64,000 bases of DNA from Ricinus communis (Eukaryota; Streptophyta; Magnoliopsida; Malpighiales; Euphorbiaceae). Below, one piece after another: positions 59,982 through 64,000 of this stretch. The notes under the pieces were generated by a model that was not told the origin of the DNA, did not search any database, and saw only the letters and a program-made list of their open reading frames with translations. Location: positions 19,165,582 to 19,229,581 of the forward strand of contig NC_063262.1 in assembly GCF_019578655.1 (NCBI RefSeq), in the 5' to 3' direction. A program made the position numbers and the translations under genes. Each line of letters begins with the position of its first letter. The stretch's first letter is position 1.

Positions 59982-60948
59982 TGTCCTTGGAACCAAGAAG
60001 GGGGTTGAATTGATGATCTCAAATTGCAAAAATAAAATGAGGTATGAAAACACAAGAACTTTAAGAAAGGATGGAAGAGTTTAGAAGAGAGTTAGGATTA
60101 GAGAGATAGACACAAAGGTTTTATACTGCTTCGGGAACAATCCTTCTATATCCACTCATCAAGATCACACTTGAGTATTCCACTATAATTCTTAAGATTA
60201 CAACATTTAGATTTTTGCAAGTTTATCCAACAACTTAGTGTTTTTCAAGGCTAACGCTAACCCTCTTCCCTTAGTGAACTAATCCCTCACTAAGTCCCTT
60301 AAACCTAGAGTGTTAATGGTTACTCAACAACCAATTTCTTGTATTTTCAATACCTAGGTTCACACAATAACCCTTTTGAGTTTAGTTGAATAAAGATATT
60401 AAATTTAATACATTATACAAAAAAGACAATCAAGTGTAGATAATTGAAAAATAAATTTGTAAGAGTTTGGGTATAATAAATTCACACCCTTAATGCTTGA
60501 GTCTTTATGAGAGGTATTTATACACATACCAACCTCTTAAAGACATTATAATAGTCCCATAATTCATTTAATGCAAATTGGATGTCTTGGCAAAAAGTTT
60601 CCTACAATATGAAAAATGCCTCCTTGCTTAGAAAGCACCTTCGCTTTCTGAATAGAGTCCTTGGGGCTCCAACTGCTCCAAACACATGGCTCTAATTTGG
60701 TGGCTAAAGATGCAATGGTTAATGACATTGCATTAAATGTGCAAACTGCCCTCGCACTTTTATAGCTGTTGACTCATTGATTGTCAGGTGTCTCTTTATC
60801 CTTGGGAGTTTCTTAGAAAGACTTTTCAAGTGGCTAGTAAACTTTGACTATATGAAATCACCCTCGAGCTTTGACTATATGAAAGTTAATAATACTCAAT
60901 TTGGATGTTAAAATAAAAAATAGAGATTAATTGACCCTTAGGTCAACA
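59982..60948 (-). repeat. 3' LTR of copia element 2
   Basis: A 967-bp LTR starts TGTCCTTGGAACC and ends TTAGGTCAACA on +. On minus it begins TGTTGACCTAAGG directly after the polypurine tract AAAAGGGGAGAT (60949-60960). It matches the copia-1 LTR at 53738-54345. Confidence 0.85.
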
Positions 60949-60960
60949 ATCTCCCCTTTT
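60949..60960 (-). promoter_or_regulatory. polypurine tract of copia element 2, first copy
   Basis: AAAAGGGGAGAT on minus, next to the LTR. A second copy, made by the tandem duplication, is at 61964-61975. Confidence 0.8.
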
Positions 60961-61096
60961 GATAACCAAATTAATGAGAAAGTTAAAATTTGAATGTTTA
61001 TAAGCCAATTGGTTAAGTAATGATTTGGATTCAAAAGATAAAAAGACATGTCTTTGAGTTCTAACAAGGTAGCATAATAAGATAGCAAAATAGCAA

Positions 61097-61963
61097 AGAA
61101 GAGAGTTAGGATTAGAGAGATAGACACAAAGGTTTTATACTGCTTCGGGAACAATCCTTCTATATCCACTCATCAAGATCACACTTGAGTATTCCACTAT
61201 AATTCTTAAGATTACAACATTTAGATTTTTGCAAGTTTATCCAACAACTTAGTGTTTTTCAAGGCTAACGCTAACCCTCTTCCCTTAGTGAACTAATCCC
61301 TCACTAAGTCCCTTAAACCTAGAGTGTTAATGGTTACTCAACAACCAATTTCTTGTATTTTCAATACCTAGGTTCACACAATAACCCTTTTGAGTTTAGT
61401 TGAATAAAGATATTAAATTTAATACATTATACAAAAAAGACAATCAAGTGTAGATAATTGAAAAATAAATTTGTAAGAGTTTGGGTATAATAAATTCACA
61501 CCCTTAATGCTTGAGTCTTTATGAGAGGTATTTATACACATACCAACCTCTTAAAGACATTATAATAGTCCCATAATTCATTTAATGCAAATTGGATGTC
61601 TTGGCAAAAAGTTTCCTACAATATGAAAAATGCCTCCTTGCTTAGAAAGCACCTTCGCTTTCCCGAATAGAGTCCTTGGGGCTCCAACCGCTCCAAACAC
61701 ATGGCTCTAATTTGGTGGCTAAAGATGCAATGGTTAATGACATTGCATTAAATGTGCAAACTGCCCTCGCACTTTTATAGCTGTTGACTCATTGATTGTC
61801 AGGTGTCTCTTTATCCTTGGGAGTTTCTTAGAAAGACTTTTCAAGTGGCTAGTAAACTTTGACTATATGAAATCACCCTCGAGCTTTGACTATATGAAAG
61901 TTAATAATACTCAATTTGGATGTTAAAATAAAAAATAGAGATTAATTGACCCTTAGGTCAACA
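61097..61963 (-). repeat. second, partial LTR copy of copia element 2
   Basis: This is the LTR part of unit 2. It lacks the first 101 bp of the LTR (on +), so it is not a true LTR insertion but a product of the tandem duplication. Confidence 0.9.
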
Positions 61964-62349
61964 ATCTCCCCTTTTGATAACCAAATTAATGAGAAAGTTA
62001 AAATTTGAATGTTTATAAGCCAATTGGTTAAGTAATGATTTGGATTCAAAAGATAAAAAGACATGTCTTTGAGTTCTAACAAGGTAGCATAATAAGATAG
62101 CAAAATAGCAAAGAAAAAGTTAAGAATAGAATCATGATTACTTTGCTATATTGATCTCCTTAATGTGATATTTATTTTCTTTTTCTTTTTCTTCTTTAGT
62201 TATTGTCCTTATTTTGTTTCCAAAATAGGCAATATATTTCATAAATTTTGTCATTCTCTCCATTTTTGACAAAAGCAAAAAAGTTAAACAATAAGATAAT
62301 AAGGAAAAAGAAAAATATAACATAAAGGAACAATTTGGTAAAGAAAAAT

Positions 62350-63246
62350 TGCATTAATAATATAGAAGAAAATACATAAAAAATATGTAATTAATTAAGA
62401 ACTAATGCATGAAAAAAATAAAAAATAAAATTAATAAAAAGATTGATAAAAAAGAAAGAAAAGAAAATATTTTAATTTTCTTCTTCATCCTCTTCTTCTT
62501 AACCATAAGTTCATTTCCTTTGCCTTCACTACTTGAACCAACATGAGTTGTGGGAAGTGGTAGCTCTTCTTCCTCTTCTTCTCAATCTTCAATATGGCAA
62601 TGGGTAATCTTGTGGATTTTATGAATGTTCACTAGATCCACATATAAATGGTGAAGATAGTTCTAAGTCCTCTCCATTTGCTTAAGAACCTTGTCTTCAA
62701 AGGAGAGAGAGGGTTTGCCTTCAAAGGTAGAAGGGGTAGGCTCACTTGGGATTCTATGATCCTTTTTTCCTCTTCTTCCTATCATCATACTCCCTATCAA
62801 TTTTTCATTTTAGACTAAATCTAATTACTTTTTCATGTTCAAAGAATGGTGCTAAGGATAGGGAGTTAGGAGATAGGAAGAAGAGGAAAAAGGATCATAG
62901 AATCTCTCTCCTTTGAAGACAAGGTTCTTAAGCAAATGGAGAGGACTTAGAACTATCTTCACCATTTATATGTGGATCTAGTGAAAATTCATAAAATCCA
63001 CAAGATTACCCATTGCCATATTGAAGATTGAGAAGAAGAGCTACTGGTTCCCACAACTCATGTTGGTTCAAGTAGTGAAAGCAAAGGAAATGAACTTATA
63101 GTTAAGAAGAAGAGGATGAAGAAGAAAATTAAAACATTTTCTTTTCTTTCTTTTTTATCAATCTTTTTATTAATTTTTTTATTTTTTTCATGCATTCTTA
63201 ATTAATTACATATTTTTGATGTATTTTCTTCTATATTATTAATGCA
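62350..63246. repeat. large inverted repeat in the 3' region of copia element 2
   Basis: The left arm, 62350-62798 (449 bp), and right arm, 62857-63246 (390 bp), are reverse complements over nearly their whole length; the spacer is 58 bp. The right arm lacks about 40 bp around GGTTTGCCTTCAAAGG and a few other bases. The transcript could fold into a long hairpin. Confidence 0.95.
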
Positions 63247-63815
63247 TTTTAGATTTAGTCTAAAATGATGAATGTCCATCGAATGAGTCTTATATAGCCT
63301 TAAAGGAAGTAGAAAACGGCTATAAAATGGCTAGTTTTGCATTAAAATCTTTTTTGAAAAAGCAGTAACAACTATATTCTTGCAAACATTGAGAAAAAGT
63401 GCAGGGCGCACTTCCAAGCGCGACTGCGCAATTGAAAATTTAGTCATAAATATATTTTTTATAGACCTCAATCATGCTTTAGAGTCGTAAGTGCACTTTT
63501 AAAGTCCATTTCTAGTTTGATGGAGACCTATAAAGTGCAAACTCCCTTCTAAATATAAGCACGCTTTTCATAAAAATTACAAAAAAAGATTTTAAGAAAC
63601 ATGTAAAGTTATAATTGATCACTTACTTTATTTTTAGAGTATTAGATTGCATAATGAGTTAAAAAATCTCATATGCCAAATAAGATTCTAATACTTAATT
63701 TGCATAAAATAGAATTACAAAATAAACACACCAACACAAGTAGAACAAGTATAGCACATCAAAACATTCATCAAATATTTCAAGTATGGGAAATTAGAAG
63801 ATCTAAAAAATAAAA
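63247..63815. other. copia element 2, 3' region between pol and the inverted repeat
   Basis: No reading frame is recognised. TTAGATTTAGTCTAAAATG (63251-63269) is the reverse complement of sequence in the inverted-repeat spacer (62805-62823). Confidence 0.6.
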
Positions 63816-64000
63816 CTAAGCTAGAGTACTTGCATCAATCATTCCTAATTCTTTTGATGTAACTTAATCTCTCCTCGTTTAGGAGTTTTATGAAGATACC
63901 GTCAAGTTAGTTAGTTGTATCAATAAATTCTAATACAACATCACCATTTTGAACATAATCTCTCAAAAAGTGATGTCTAATGTTCATATGCTTTGTCCTA
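63816..64000 (-). pseudogene. copia element 2, C-terminal end of RNase H/pol (runs off the edge)
   Basis: On minus the sequence encodes HMNIRHHFLRDYV, then FIDTTN and later ELGMIDAS, the usual end of copia RNase H (KHIDVRYHF..., then the last LG.. motif). It matches 48755-48945 of copia element 1 closely. At least two stops are visible. The rest of the element lies to the right of the window. Confidence 0.8.

Larger units (their letters stand above)
60083..62111. repeat. near-perfect 1.01-kb tandem duplication of LTR plus PPT
   Basis: Unit 1 is 60083-61096 and unit 2 is 61097-62111. By eye they differ by two substitutions and one 1-bp insertion (near 60649 and 60669 in unit 1). Each unit holds most of the LTR, its inner end, the polypurine tract and about 136 bp of internal sequence. 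AGAA occurs at the left edge, the junction and the right edge. Confidence 0.95.

Noticed and set aside
61097..61963. A second independent LTR insertion
   Set aside because: It lacks 101 bp of the LTR, and identity continues through the PPT into internal sequence, so it is part of a tandem duplication.

Overview
The window looks like nuclear DNA of a dicot plant. It is very AT-rich, it has one intact eukaryotic housekeeping gene, and almost everything else is plant-type transposable elements (Ty3/gypsy, Ty1/copia, CACTA, Mutator-like and a Helitron-like end). The species cannot be read from the sequence alone. No tRNA, rRNA or CRISPR array was recognised.

1-3163: remains of Mutator-like elements (a SWIM zinc-finger transposase tail on +, a coiled-coil/membrane-anchor gene remnant on -, a PB1-like N-terminal domain on -). 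3164-18288: one complete but dead Ty3/gypsy element of chromovirus (Tekay/Del-like) type, bounded by the target duplication ATCAC, with LTR, PBS, gag, protease, RT, RNase H, integrase, chromodomain-like tail, PPT and LTR. Two solo LTRs of a related family are nested in it, one in the protease region (7185-10104, duplication GTTCT) and one inverted in the 3' LTR (15091-17953, duplication TAGAG). 18294-22200: a probable MULE end, then AT-rich DNA with a diverged tandem repeat that ends in a Helitron-type hairpin and CTAG.

22368-25594: the only intact gene, the ribosome-biogenesis GTPase EFL1, with an uninterrupted main reading frame. Its last codons and 3' flank are duplicated in tandem. 26800-35700: a decayed CACTA (En/Spm) transposon on -, with TNP2, DUF4216 and a three-exon Transposase_24-like gene, cut by a third solo LTR (28461-31421, duplication CTTCA). 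36954-39260: a solo LTR of an unrelated family (duplication ATATC). 39266-42887 is AT-rich, with a weak candidate for a spliced non-coding transcript. 42888-45130: a copia-type gag-only relic and a short tandem repeat.

45236-64000: a pile of minus-strand LTR retrotransposons. These are a gypsy-like LTR and 3' region, a copia element, a Tat/Ogre-type gypsy 5' half, and a second copia element running off the right edge. The second copia has a nearly perfect 1.01-kb tandem duplication of its 3' LTR/PPT region and a large inverted repeat with arms of about 400 bp.

The main story is a datable nest of insertions. Four solo LTRs and one full element each have perfect 5-bp target duplications, so the order of events can be read directly. 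No wholly new biological system is evident. The least explained signals are the shared, modular LTR body (69-bp repeats and a conserved sense reading frame) and the duplicated and palindromic 3' region of the right-hand copia element.
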